From the NCBI RefSeq assembly GCF_030811555.1, contig NZ_JAUSQZ010000001.1:7189241-7253240 (forward strand): a DNA stretch of 64,000 nucleotides, given 5' to 3'. The position numbers and the translations under genes were made by a program. Below are positions 26,010 through 34,266 of this stretch, in pieces. This DNA is from Kineosporia succinea. GTDB lineage: Bacteria > Actinomycetota > Actinomycetes > Actinomycetales > Kineosporiaceae. Every line of letters starts with the position of its first letter. Positions within the stretch are counted from its first letter, which is position 1. The notes under the pieces are model-generated. The model did no database searches, had not been told where the DNA came from, and worked only from the letters and a program-made list of their open reading frames with translations.

Positions 26010-26022
26010 TAGCGTCGGCGCC
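26010..26022 (+). promoter_or_regulatory. -10 box of a probable leaderless promoter
   Basis: TAGCGT at 26010-26015 lies 7 nt before the ATG at 26023 and there is no ribosome binding site, so transcription would start at or next to the start codon. No clear -35 box is visible. Confidence 0.4.
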
Positions 26023-27072
26023 ATGGAGTACCGACGACTTGGACGGTCGGGACTGCGCGTCTCGACGATCACCATGGGCACGATGACGTTCGGCGGGAAG
26101 GGGGGTTTCGCGGCGGTCGGCAACACCCAGATCGATGTGGCCCGGCGCCAGATCGACCAGGCGCTCGAGGCCGGTGTGAACCTCATCGACACGGCCGACG
26201 TGTACTCGGACGGGCTGAGCGAGGAGATCACGGGTGAGGTGCTGCAGGGCCGTCGCGACGACGTGCTGCTGGCCACCAAGGCCCGCATGGTCGTGGGCCC
26301 GGGCCCGAACGACGGCGGCGCCTCACGTCACCACATCATCCGCTCGGTCGAGCGGAGCCTGAAAAGGCTTCGCACCGAACACATCGACCTCTACCAGATC
26401 CACGAGTGGGACGGCCAGACCCCGCTCGAGGAGACCCTCGAGGCCCTCGACAGCCTGGTCCGCTCCGGCAAGGTGCGCTACGTCGGCGCGTCGAACTACA
26501 GCGGCTGGCAGCTGATGAAGGCGCTGGCCACGTCCGACGCGTACAACTACCAGCGGTACGTGTCCCAGCAGATCCACTACACCCTGCAGGCCCGCGAGGC
26601 CGAGCAGGAGCTGGTGCCGCTCACGCTCGACCAGGAGCTCGGCATCCTGGTGTGGAGCCCGCTCGCCGGTGGGCTGCTGTCCGGCAAGTACCGGCGCGGC
26701 GTCGACGCCCCCAAGGGCTCGCGCCACCTGACCGACTGGAACGAGCCCCCGGTCCACGACGAGGACAAGCTCTACGACATCGTCGACGCCCTGGTCGAGA
26801 TCGGCGCGGCACACGACGTCTCGGCCGCTCAGGTGGCTCTGGCCTGGCTGCTCGGCCGGCCCGGCGTGACCTCGCTCATCGTCGGTGCCCGCACCGAGGA
26901 GCAGCTCGCCGACAACCTGGCCGCCGCCGACCTGGTGCTGACCGACGACGAGCGCTCACGCCTCGACGACGTGAGCCGTACACCGCTGAAGTACCCGTAC
27001 TGGCACCAGGCCGCGACGGCGAGCGAGCGGCTGTCCGACGCAGACCTGAGTCTGCTGAAGCCGTTCCTGTAA
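26023..27072 (+). CDS. aldo/keto reductase
   Basis: A 349-residue NADPH-dependent reductase of the AKR superfamily. It opens MEYRRLGRSGLRVSTITMGTMTFGG. The catalytic tetrad can be traced: Asp and Tyr in DTADVYSDG, Lys in LATKARMV and His in DLYQIHEWDG. NYSGWQL and a C-terminal LTDDERSRLDDVS are typical. It reduces aldehydes or ketones, and the substrate cannot be told. It is a single gene, divergent from the Rhs toxin and apparently leaderless. Confidence 0.92.
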   Translation: MEYRRLGRSGLRVSTITMGTMTFGGKGGFAAVGNTQIDVARRQIDQALEAGVNLIDTADVYSDGLSEEITGEVLQGRRDDVLLATKARMVVGPGPNDGGASRHHIIRSVERSLKRLRTEHIDLYQIHEWDGQTPLEETLEALDSLVRSGKVRYVGASNYSGWQLMKALATSDAYNYQRYVSQQIHYTLQAREAEQELVPLTLDQELGILVWSPLAGGLLSGKYRRGVDAPKGSRHLTDWNEPPVHDEDKLYDIVDALVEIGAAHDVSAAQVALAWLLGRPGVTSLIVGARTEEQLADNLAAADLVLTDDERSRLDDVSRTPLKYPYWHQAATASERLSDADLSLLKPFL

Positions 27073-27193
27073 GGCCTGGGTTCGGGGGTTCGCCCGGTCG
27101 TCGGACCAGGATTGCCGGATCGGGCGGCCCTCGGGCAGAGGCGGGCCGTGAACCGGACGGGACAACGTCGGCGCTGGATCAGCTCACACGGCA

Positions 27194-27429
27194 CTAGACG
27201 TCCCTTCCGGGGTCTCGGGGCTCGCGCAGAAGGCCGGCCACCCCGCTCACGATTTCCTGGGCGATCGGAGGGACCAGGACGAAGCCCTCGCCCGCCTTCA
27301 GCCGGGTCCAGTCCCAGGTGGGGTCCCGATCGAAGGGTTGTAGACGGTGACGGTTCCGAGGCCGTGCAGGCGGGCTACATGCCGGTCGTGGTCGTCGAGA
27401 CGGGTGGCCAGCACGATCGTGGGTCTCAT
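27194..27429 (-). pseudogene. frameshifted small gene of unknown function
   Basis: From the ATG at 27429, preceded by GAGAGGACGGAC, the frame reads MRPTIVLATRLDDHDRHVAR and on to VTVYNP, then runs into a stop at 27298. One base shift near 27330 joins it to DRDPTWDWTRLKAGEGFVLV, continuing to PRDPGRDV and a stop at 27194. Both halves look like real protein and together give about 78 residues. So this is either a one-base deletion or a sequencing error in an otherwise intact gene. I do not recognise the family. Confidence 0.5.
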
Positions 27430-27516
27430 GTCCGTCCTCTCGCGTCGGGCCGGCCTGGACGTGACACCGGAGGCCGGGCCGCCCCGAAGGGTGACCCGGC
27501 TCCGGTCGTGCCTGAA

Positions 27517-28557
27517 TCAGGCACAGGTCCAGATGACCGGGACACGGCCCTGGCCCTCGACGTCCGGCTGGGTGACCGCGACGCCCAGCACCGTGCCCTC
27601 GTCGGTCACGGCGGTGGGATCGGTGCGGACCCCCGGCGCCAGGGTCGGCAGCGTGATGGAGGCGCCGGACGTCCACACGGCGCCCTGGTTGCCCACACGG
27701 CCGGCGACCAGGCCGTCCGCGTTCACCGCCTTGCTGAAGAACGACGGGGTGATGCGGGTCGAGGCGTCGCCCTGCCAGAGCGTCTCGTACATCTCGATGT
27801 AGTCGTCCACCGGCGCCCAGGTGGTGCCCAGGGTGTACTCCCCGGCCACCTGGCTCACGTTGCCGGCCACGACGTCGTCGTCCACCGGGATGGGCTCGAA
27901 TCCGTCGGCCAGGGTGCCCCTCAGCGCGGTGGTGTGCCCCTCGCCGTTCGTCTTCGAGGTGTCCGCGACGATGGTGCCGGCGTCGTTGACGTCGGCCAGG
28001 CGAAGGGTGCCCTGCCCCGCGCCGAGATCCTGGTACTCGCCGGGCGAATCGGCTGACCAGGCGATGCCCCGGGTGATCCACTCGTCGTCCGCGGACTCGG
28101 ACACGTTGCCCACGATCAGTCCGGAATCGTTGATGGCCGAGGGAATGACGCTGTCGGCTCCCTCGGGAACGGCCAGCTCGATGACCTCTCCCCCGGACCA
28201 CAGCACCGGCCCCACCCCCGAGATGCGGCCGACGACCTGCCCCCTGGCGTTGACGTCGATGACGGAACCACTGGCCCCGTCGGGAGTCTCGAGCACGGTC
28301 GCCCGCCCCCCGTGCCAGAGCACCGGAGACTGGTTCCAGTCCTCGTCTTCGCCGTTGCCGACCACGTAGTTCCCGTCGGCGGCCTTGATCTGGTAGCCGG
28401 ACAGGTGCGCCGGCGCTTCGAGAGTCTGGATGTTCCAGGCACATTGTGCCGCGGCCTTGGCGCTGGAAGCTGAGGCACCGGTCGCCGGGACGACGAGAAG
28501 ACCCGTCGCCGCGACGGCCGCGACCGTCAGTCGAGCCGGGAAGGACGCAAAACGCAT
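27517..28557 (-). CDS. secreted HAF-repeat (beta-propeller-like) protein
   Basis: 346 residues from the ATG at 28557 (GGGG nearby upstream). The signal peptide ends near GASASSAKA. The mature part has recurring INDSG/VNARGQVVGR/VNDAGTIVAD/VNADGLVAGR units, the pattern of extracellular HAF repeats, which alternate with VLWHGG/VLWSGG/AVWTSG strands and probably build a propeller. A few cysteines (QCAWN near the N-terminus, WTCA at the end) may link the ends. Its function is unknown. Confidence 0.8.
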   Translation of the reverse strand: MRFASFPARLTVAAVAATGLLVVPATGASASSAKAAAQCAWNIQTLEAPAHLSGYQIKAADGNYVVGNGEDEDWNQSPVLWHGGRATVLETPDGASGSVIDVNARGQVVGRISGVGPVLWSGGEVIELAVPEGADSVIPSAINDSGLIVGNVSESADDEWITRGIAWSADSPGEYQDLGAGQGTLRLADVNDAGTIVADTSKTNGEGHTTALRGTLADGFEPIPVDDDVVAGNVSQVAGEYTLGTTWAPVDDYIEMYETLWQGDASTRITPSFFSKAVNADGLVAGRVGNQGAVWTSGASITLPTLAPGVRTDPTAVTDEGTVLGVAVTQPDVEGQGRVPVIWTCA

Positions 28558-28669
28558 GATGATCCCCACTGTTTGATCACGGTCAGCAGTCCGGCCGGAC
28601 ACAGCCACCATAGGCGCACAGCGGACGCAAAAGGGAGCAAATACCCCAGGGTGACGTGGGGCACACCCG

Positions 28670-29788
28670 TCAGCGGTAGGTGAGCCTGCGGGTCAGCGTC
28701 TCGAAAGGCCCACGTCGTCCAGCTGCTCTCAGCCGGTCGGCCAGCAACACCGTGGCCAGCCAGGTCGTCACCGCCAGCAGAGCCGTCGCGGTGATGGAGA
28801 GACGGCCCGAAAAGTCCAGCAGATAGGGCGTGAACACCACGAACCAGACCGGTGACTGCGCGAGGTAGCAGGTCATCGAGCGCTGGCCGGTCGCCGCCAG
28901 GGCCCGGACGACGCGGCCCTCCTTCAGGTGAAGGGCTACCAGGGCGATCAGGGCCGCGTAGCCGAAACCGCCCAGCGTGCCGGTGACCTGATGCAGCGCG
29001 AGCTCAGGACCCGACCCCTCGGTGCCCTCGCGCAGCAGGAGCAGGGCGTACGGCTGGGCACCGAGAACCGCTGCCGCGATGCCGATCACGGCAGTCCGCA
29101 CCAGCAGCCGCTCGACGTGCACGGGCTGCTCCAGCACCCGTCGTCGACCCGCCCACAGGCCCACGAGGTAGGGACAGATGAACATGATCCAGCCCGAGAG
29201 CACCATCAGCGGCAGGAAGGCCACGCGCTCGCCGATCTGGGTGGCGAAGTCGGGCGGCAGCGTCATCGCCTCGGTGTCCACGTCGCCCGTGTCGCTCCCG
29301 GACAGCGCCAGCACCAGCCCGATCAGCAGCAGCGACGTCCAGGCGACGACGTGCAGGGTGCGGTCTTTCCAGTTCACCGCCCACAGGCCGAGAAACAGCA
29401 GCCCGCCGTAGACCGCGAGGATCTCCCCGTCGAAGATCAGCACCATGTGCAGCGACCCGATCACCAGCAGCACCAGGCTGCGGCGCCGCAGGAGCTTGCG
29501 GGTCTGCTTCGGGGAACCGTTCTGCCGGGCCACGATCCGCGCGATGCCGTAGCCGAGGAGCAGGCCGAACATCGGGAAGGCGCGGGCGTCGACGAACGTG
29601 GTGGTCGCCCAGCTCACCGCCCGGTCGAGGGTGCCGAGTTCGGGCAGCGGCGCCGTGCGCAGGAACACGTGACTGTTGGCGAGGGCGATGAACAGCAGCA
29701 TCACGCCGCGGGCGAGGTCGGGCGCGAGGGCGCGCTCGGCCAGCGGGGTCGGCCCGCCGGAGACGGGTGCCGGCACGGTCAGGCTCAT
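28670..29788 (-). CDS. DUF418-family membrane protein
   Basis: A 372-residue protein with about eight to ten hydrophobic helices. The ATG at 29788 is preferred over a TTG 9 nt upstream. Features of the DUF418 (YeiB-like) family are APDLARGVMLLFIALANSH at the start, FPMFGLLLGYGIARI, a middle GSLHMVLIFDGEILAVYG and a C-terminal ATGQRSMTCYLAQS. The family is related to acyltransferase-3-like membrane proteins; the actual activity is not known. Confidence 0.85.
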   Translation of the reverse strand: MSLTVPAPVSGGPTPLAERALAPDLARGVMLLFIALANSHVFLRTAPLPELGTLDRAVSWATTTFVDARAFPMFGLLLGYGIARIVARQNGSPKQTRKLLRRRSLVLLVIGSLHMVLIFDGEILAVYGGLLFLGLWAVNWKDRTLHVVAWTSLLLIGLVLALSGSDTGDVDTEAMTLPPDFATQIGERVAFLPLMVLSGWIMFICPYLVGLWAGRRRVLEQPVHVERLLVRTAVIGIAAAVLGAQPYALLLLREGTEGSGPELALHQVTGTLGGFGYAALIALVALHLKEGRVVRALAATGQRSMTCYLAQSPVWFVVFTPYLLDFSGRLSITATALLAVTTWLATVLLADRLRAAGRRGPFETLTRRLTYR

Positions 29789-29850
29789 GACAGCCAATCA
29801 ACCGCATCCCGGGCCGGGCCACATCACCCTAAAGTTTCATTCGCCCGAGA

Positions 29851-31134
29851 TCAGCGAAGATGCTCACGCAGCGTGCGACCGGTGTACTCGGTGCGGAACC
29901 GCCCTCGCTGCTGCAGGATCGGCACCACGTGGTCGACGAATGCCGCCAGCTCGTAGGGCAGCGTCGAGCCCATGATGGTGAAGCCGTCCGCAGCTCCGGC
30001 GTCTTGCCATTCGATCACGAAATCCGCCAGCTGCTGCGGCGTTCCGACGAAGTGGGTCTGCCCGGCACCCCCGGTGATCGCCGCGGCCACCTCGCGCAGC
30101 GGGGCCTGAGGGCGGGCCCGCGCGGCCTCGAAGAGCTGCTCGGCGCGGCTCGAGGGGGCCTGGCCCTCGAGGAGGGACGCGGGCAGCGGCACGTTCGGGT
30201 CGAATCCGTCAGGGTCCAGACCGGCCGTGTAAAGGGCGTTCTGCCAGCGGAATTCCGGGCTGGCGAGCTCTTCGAGCCGGCGCGCCCGGTCGCGCGCCTC
30301 GGCCTCGGTGCCGCCCAGCGTGATCATCAGGGCGGGCAGCACGCGCACCTCGCCGGGGTCCCGCCCGGCCGCCGCGACCTGGGAGTGGAGGTTCGTGCGG
30401 AAGGCGACCGCCGCGTCCATGCTCGGCGGCCCGGAGAAGACCAGCTCGGCCCAGCGCGCCGCCAGGCCGATGCCCGCCGGCGACTGCCCGGCCTGCACCA
30501 GCACGGGCCGGCCCTGCGGTGAGCGTGGGAACGGCAGGATGCCGTCGACGTCGTGAAAGACTCCGTGGAAATGGTTTTCGCGCACCCGCTCGCGATCGGC
30601 CCAGACCCCGCGCGTCCGGTCACCGACGACCGCGTCGTCTCCCCACGCGTCCCACAGCTGGGTGACCGCGTCGGTGAACTCGTGCGCCCGCTCGTAGCGG
30701 TCGGCCAGGTCGGGGTGCTTGCTCTCACCGAAAGCCGCTGCGGCCAGTGGGGTCACGGTGGTGACGATGTTCCAGCCGGCCCGGCCACCGCTGAGATGGT
30801 CGAGGGTCGCGAACCGGCGCGCCAGGTCCCACGGCTTGGCGTAGGTGGTGGAGCCCGTGCCGATCAGCCCGATGCGGCTCGTGACCGCGGCCAGCGCCGA
30901 GAGCACCGCGATCGGGTCGAACTGGGTCTGCGGCAGGTGCGTGAGGCGGTACTCGGCGATGGCCAGGTTGTCGGCGAGGAAGATCGAGTCCATCAGGCCG
31001 CGTTCGGCGGTGCGCGCGATGTCGGCGTAGTAGTCGAGGCCGAGCACACCGCGCACGTCGTCGGGCACCACGCGCCAGGCCGACTCGTGGTAGCCGTGCG
31101 GCCAGATGAAGGCGTTGAAGTGCAGGCTCACCAC
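29851..31134 (-). CDS. NtaA/SnaA/DszA-type FMNH2-dependent monooxygenase
   Basis: A 427-residue bacterial-luciferase-fold (LLM) oxygenase, full length for the NtaA subgroup. Motifs: FNAFIWPHGYHESAWR, FLADNLA, FDPIAVLSALAAVT, SGGRAGWNIVTT, HPDLADRYERAHEF and VQAGQSPAGIGLAARWAELVFSG. Such enzymes oxidise C-N or C-S bonds of chelators, sulfonates or thiophenes with reduced flavin from a separate reductase. Two GTG codons (31134, 31131) could start it. TATCGT just upstream suggests a leaderless transcript. It sits downstream of a PotABCD-like importer on the same strand, which may supply its substrate. Confidence 0.88.
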   Translation of the reverse strand: MVSLHFNAFIWPHGYHESAWRVVPDDVRGVLGLDYYADIARTAERGLMDSIFLADNLAIAEYRLTHLPQTQFDPIAVLSALAAVTSRIGLIGTGSTTYAKPWDLARRFATLDHLSGGRAGWNIVTTVTPLAAAAFGESKHPDLADRYERAHEFTDAVTQLWDAWGDDAVVGDRTRGVWADRERVRENHFHGVFHDVDGILPFPRSPQGRPVLVQAGQSPAGIGLAARWAELVFSGPPSMDAAVAFRTNLHSQVAAAGRDPGEVRVLPALMITLGGTEAEARDRARRLEELASPEFRWQNALYTAGLDPDGFDPNVPLPASLLEGQAPSSRAEQLFEAARARPQAPLREVAAAITGGAGQTHFVGTPQQLADFVIEWQDAGAADGFTIMGSTLPYELAAFVDHVVPILQQRGRFRTEYTGRTLREHLR

Positions 31135-31412
31135 CTCACGATAACGCTGTCCGACCGGATCACGCAGGACCGGGGCCAGGGCCGAGCAACGGAAGAACGC
31201 CGCGCGGGCCGCCCTCGGCCAGGAGGGCCTCGAGAGCCCGCACCATCGCCGAGCCCCCGGGAGCCGGCACGATCACCAGGTCCGGGACCTGAAGGAACGC
31301 GGCCCCGCCGACTTCGCCGGTCTCCTTCCAGCGCCGCAGAATCACGTCGATCGCACCACTCGGAAGATTTTTGCACTGCTGGCGCGTCGATCGGCCACGT
31401 CCGTATCTTCCC
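31135..31412 (-). other. gap with a possible gene remnant
   Basis: No full gene. One minus-strand frame is open through the gap, and from the GTG at 31345 it reads protein-like (ILRRWKETGEVGGAAFLQV and on to PDLVIVPAPGGSAMV and ALEALLAEGG), with a stop at 31160. There is no ribosome binding site. It could be the tail of a lost gene. I do not recognise it. Confidence 0.25.
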
Positions 31413-32285
31413 CTATTCGGGCGGCTCCTCCTTCACCTGGCTCACCAGCTGGGTCGGGTTCACGAAGCGCAGCGCCGTGACCAGGAGCACGAGCATGACC
31501 AGCATGTAGATCACGGCCATCGCGTCGACCGACTGCTGGGCGCGGATGCCGGCCGCGTTCATCGAGTTGAACAGGGCCACCACCAGCGTGGTCGAGGTCG
31601 GGCCGGCAGTGAGGAAGGTGAGCTCGAACATGCCGACCGTGCGCACCAGCACGAGCACCGCCGAGGCCAGGATGCCGGGCAGCAGCAGGGGCGCCAGGAT
31701 GCGGGTGAACACCGAGAAGGTGCCCGCGCCGGACATTCTCGCGGCGTTCTCGATGGCCGGGTCGATCTGCTCGATGAACGGCGTCATGGTCAGCACCACG
31801 AACGGCACGCACGGCACCAGGTTGGCCAGGATAACGCCGCTCAGGTTCCCGGCCAGGCCGATCTTGTAGAGCACCGTGGCCAGCGGGATGCCGTAGGTGA
31901 TGGGCGGCATCATGATCGGGAGCAGGAAGAGCAGGAACACCAGACGTTTTCCGGGGAACGAGCGCCGCGCCAGCACATAGGCCGTGGGCACACCGACCAC
32001 GACCGACAGCACCACCACGGCCAGCGCGACCTCGAGCGTGGTCACGATGACGTCGAACAGGCCGAAGCCGGTCCAGGCCTGGCGGTACCACTGGGTGGTC
32101 CAGCTCTCCGGCAGCCAGGAGTCGAACCAGCGCTCTCCGAAGGAGTTCACGAGCACCGAGGCGACCACGCCGAGCAGCGCGAGCAGGAAGAGCCCGACGG
32201 TCCCCCAGATCAGCCAGCCGACGGGGGACGCGACGAGGCGGCGCCGGGGGTCGGCGGGGGTCTCGGTGGGGGTCACCGCGGTCAT
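31413..32285 (-). CDS. ABC importer permease, PotC-like
   Basis: A 290-residue inner-membrane protein with six hydrophobic segments. It carries the binding-protein-dependent permease EAA-like loop IENAARMSGAGTFSVFTRILAPLLLPGI. It pairs with the next permease in a PotABCD/AfuB-like importer. The start overlaps the stop of the upstream permease (32282-32285). The substrate is unknown. Confidence 0.88.
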   Translation of the reverse strand: MTAVTPTETPADPRRRLVASPVGWLIWGTVGLFLLALLGVVASVLVNSFGERWFDSWLPESWTTQWYRQAWTGFGLFDVIVTTLEVALAVVVLSVVVGVPTAYVLARRSFPGKRLVFLLFLLPIMMPPITYGIPLATVLYKIGLAGNLSGVILANLVPCVPFVVLTMTPFIEQIDPAIENAARMSGAGTFSVFTRILAPLLLPGILASAVLVLVRTVGMFELTFLTAGPTSTTLVVALFNSMNAAGIRAQQSVDAMAVIYMLVMLVLLVTALRFVNPTQLVSQVKEEPPE

Positions 32286-33166
32286 GCGCCCTTGCCTCCC
32301 GTGGTTCCGGTGTAGAGCCGTGAGCGAGCGAACAGGACGATTCCGATCACCGCGAGCTCGATGACGCCCATGACGATCGCGATGGTGGACGCGAAGGGGT
32401 AGTCGTACTGCTCGTAGGCGGCCTGGTAGGCGGCGATGGAGATGACGCGGGTGGTGCCGGTCGGGTCGCCGACGAGGATCGCGGACGGGAACACGCTGAA
32501 CGCGAGGACGAAGGTGAGACAGAACGTGGTGGCCAGACCGGGTGCCAGGAGGGGAAAGGTGACGAGGCGGAACCGGTTCCAGGGACCGGCACCGAGGGAG
32601 GCCGCGGCCCGCTCGAGGGAGGGGTCGATGCCGGACAGGTAGCTCAGGATCAGCAGGAACGCGAACGGGAAGCCGCTGATGACGAGTGAGAAGAAGACGC
32701 CCCAGTAGTTGTTGACGAGCCGCAGCGGGTCGTCGATCAGGCCGATCGCCTGCAGGAAGCGGTTCAGCCAGCCGGACGGGCCGGCGAAGTTCAGCAGGCC
32801 CTCGGCGGTGAGCACCGTGCCCAGGGTGATGGGGATGACGAGAACGGTGGTCAGGAGCCGTTTCCCGCGGAACCGGCCGCGCAGGCGGTAGGCGACGGGA
32901 ACCGACGCGGCGACGTTGAGCAGGGCCGCGGGCAGGGCCAGCCAGAGGGTCTTGCCGATCGTGTCGCGCTGGAACGCGTCACCGAAGAAGCGGCGGTAGT
33001 TCTCGAACGGGCCACCGCCGTCGACCGGCTGGAACGACAGGCCCAGGCCGTAGACGAACGGGTAGACGAACAGGGCCAGCACGAGCACGAGGCCGGGCAG
33101 CAGGAGCAGCAGCCGGGAGTCGACCCCGCGTTCGGCCAGGCGGTGCCGCAGGCTGAGGTCGCTCAT
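32282..33166 (-). CDS. ABC importer permease, PotB-like
   Basis: A 294-residue permease with six membrane segments and an EAA loop (LERAAASLGAGPWNRFRLVTFPLLAPGL). It is the partner of the PotC-like subunit. It overlaps by 4 nt with the ATPase gene upstream (33163-33166) and with the other permease downstream, so the whole set is translationally coupled. Confidence 0.88.
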   Translation of the reverse strand: MSDLSLRHRLAERGVDSRLLLLLPGLVLVLALFVYPFVYGLGLSFQPVDGGGPFENYRRFFGDAFQRDTIGKTLWLALPAALLNVAASVPVAYRLRGRFRGKRLLTTVLVIPITLGTVLTAEGLLNFAGPSGWLNRFLQAIGLIDDPLRLVNNYWGVFFSLVISGFPFAFLLILSYLSGIDPSLERAAASLGAGPWNRFRLVTFPLLAPGLATTFCLTFVLAFSVFPSAILVGDPTGTTRVISIAAYQAAYEQYDYPFASTIAIVMGVIELAVIGIVLFARSRLYTGTTGGKGA

Positions 33167-34266
33167 GAGGTCGCCTCGAGAGGGGCCACGGGGCGCGGCA
33201 GGTCGTCGCCGCCCGGGAAGATCAGCAGACGTTCAGCAGGGAGCCTCAGGTGCACCGGGTCACCCGCTGCCAGCCGGGCCGGGGTGCGCACGTGCAGCCG
33301 GATACCCTGCGCGGTCACGGCTTCCACGGCGAACTCACGCCCCTGGTACTCGATCACGGTGATCGTGGCCTCGAGGGTGCCTTCGGCCGGGACCACCTCG
33401 ATGTCCTCGGGCCGGATGCCGACGGCCACCGTCTCCCCCGTCTCCACCGGTGCAGCCGTCGTTCCCTCGAGACGGTGCCCCGACACGTCCACCATTGTCG
33501 AAGTGGACCGCCCCGGAACGGAACCGAGCACCGACCCGGGAAACAGGTTGCGGCAGCCCATGAAATCGGCGACGGGCCAGCTGACCGGCTGCGAGTGCAG
33601 TTCTTCGGGAGTGCCGATCTGCTGCACCCGGCCCTGGCGGAGCACGACGAGGCGGTCGGCCATCGACAGGGCCTCTTCCTGGTCGTGGGTGACGTAGACG
33701 GTGGTGAGGCCGAGACTCTGGTGCAGGCGGCGGATCTCGGTACGCATCTCGAGCCGGAGCTTGGCGTCGAGGTTGGAGAGGGGTTCGTCCATGAGCACGA
33801 CGGCGGGTTCGAGCACCACGGCGCGGGCGATGGCGACGCGCTGCTGCTGGCCCCCGGAGAGCTGGCCGGGGAGTTTGCCGGCCTGGTCCTCGAGGTGGAC
33901 GAGCTGGAGGGCCTTGTCGGCACGGGAACGGATCTCGGGGCCGGGTACGCGCCGCATGCGCAGCCCGAACTCGATGTTGCGCCGCACCGTGAGATGCGGG
34001 AACAGGGCGTAGTTCTGGAAGACCATGCCGAAGTTGCGGCGTTCGGGGGCGAGGACGTCGATGCGGCGCTCGTCCATCCAGATGCGGCCCGAGCTGAGCG
34101 GCAGCAGCCCGGCGAGGCAGTTGAGGGCGGTGGACTTGCCGCAGCCGGAAGGGCCGAGCAGGGCGATGAACTCGCCGCGTTCGATGGTGAGGTCGAGTCC
34201 CTGGAGGGCGTCGACGCCGGCGAAGCGCCGCCCGACGTTCTCCAGGCGCAGGCGGCTGAAGGTCAC
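33163..34266 (-). CDS. ABC importer ATPase, PotA/UgpC-like
   Basis: A 367-residue ATPase: Walker A GPSGCGKST, Q-loop VFQNYALFPH, signature LSGGQQQRVAIARA, Walker B VVLMDEP, D-loop SNLDAKLR and switch His VTHDQEEA. It ends in a TOBE-like regulatory domain of about 120 residues (VAVGIRPEDIEV, LHVRTPARLAAGDPVHL). It drives uptake through the two permeases. The TOBE domain is typical of polyamine, iron and carbohydrate importers. Confidence 0.92.
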   Translation of the reverse strand: MTFSRLRLENVGRRFAGVDALQGLDLTIERGEFIALLGPSGCGKSTALNCLAGLLPLSSGRIWMDERRIDVLAPERRNFGMVFQNYALFPHLTVRRNIEFGLRMRRVPGPEIRSRADKALQLVHLEDQAGKLPGQLSGGQQQRVAIARAVVLEPAVVLMDEPLSNLDAKLRLEMRTEIRRLHQSLGLTTVYVTHDQEEALSMADRLVVLRQGRVQQIGTPEELHSQPVSWPVADFMGCRNLFPGSVLGSVPGRSTSTMVDVSGHRLEGTTAAPVETGETVAVGIRPEDIEVVPAEGTLEATITVIEYQGREFAVEAVTAQGIRLHVRTPARLAAGDPVHLRLPAERLLIFPGGDDLPRPVAPLEATS

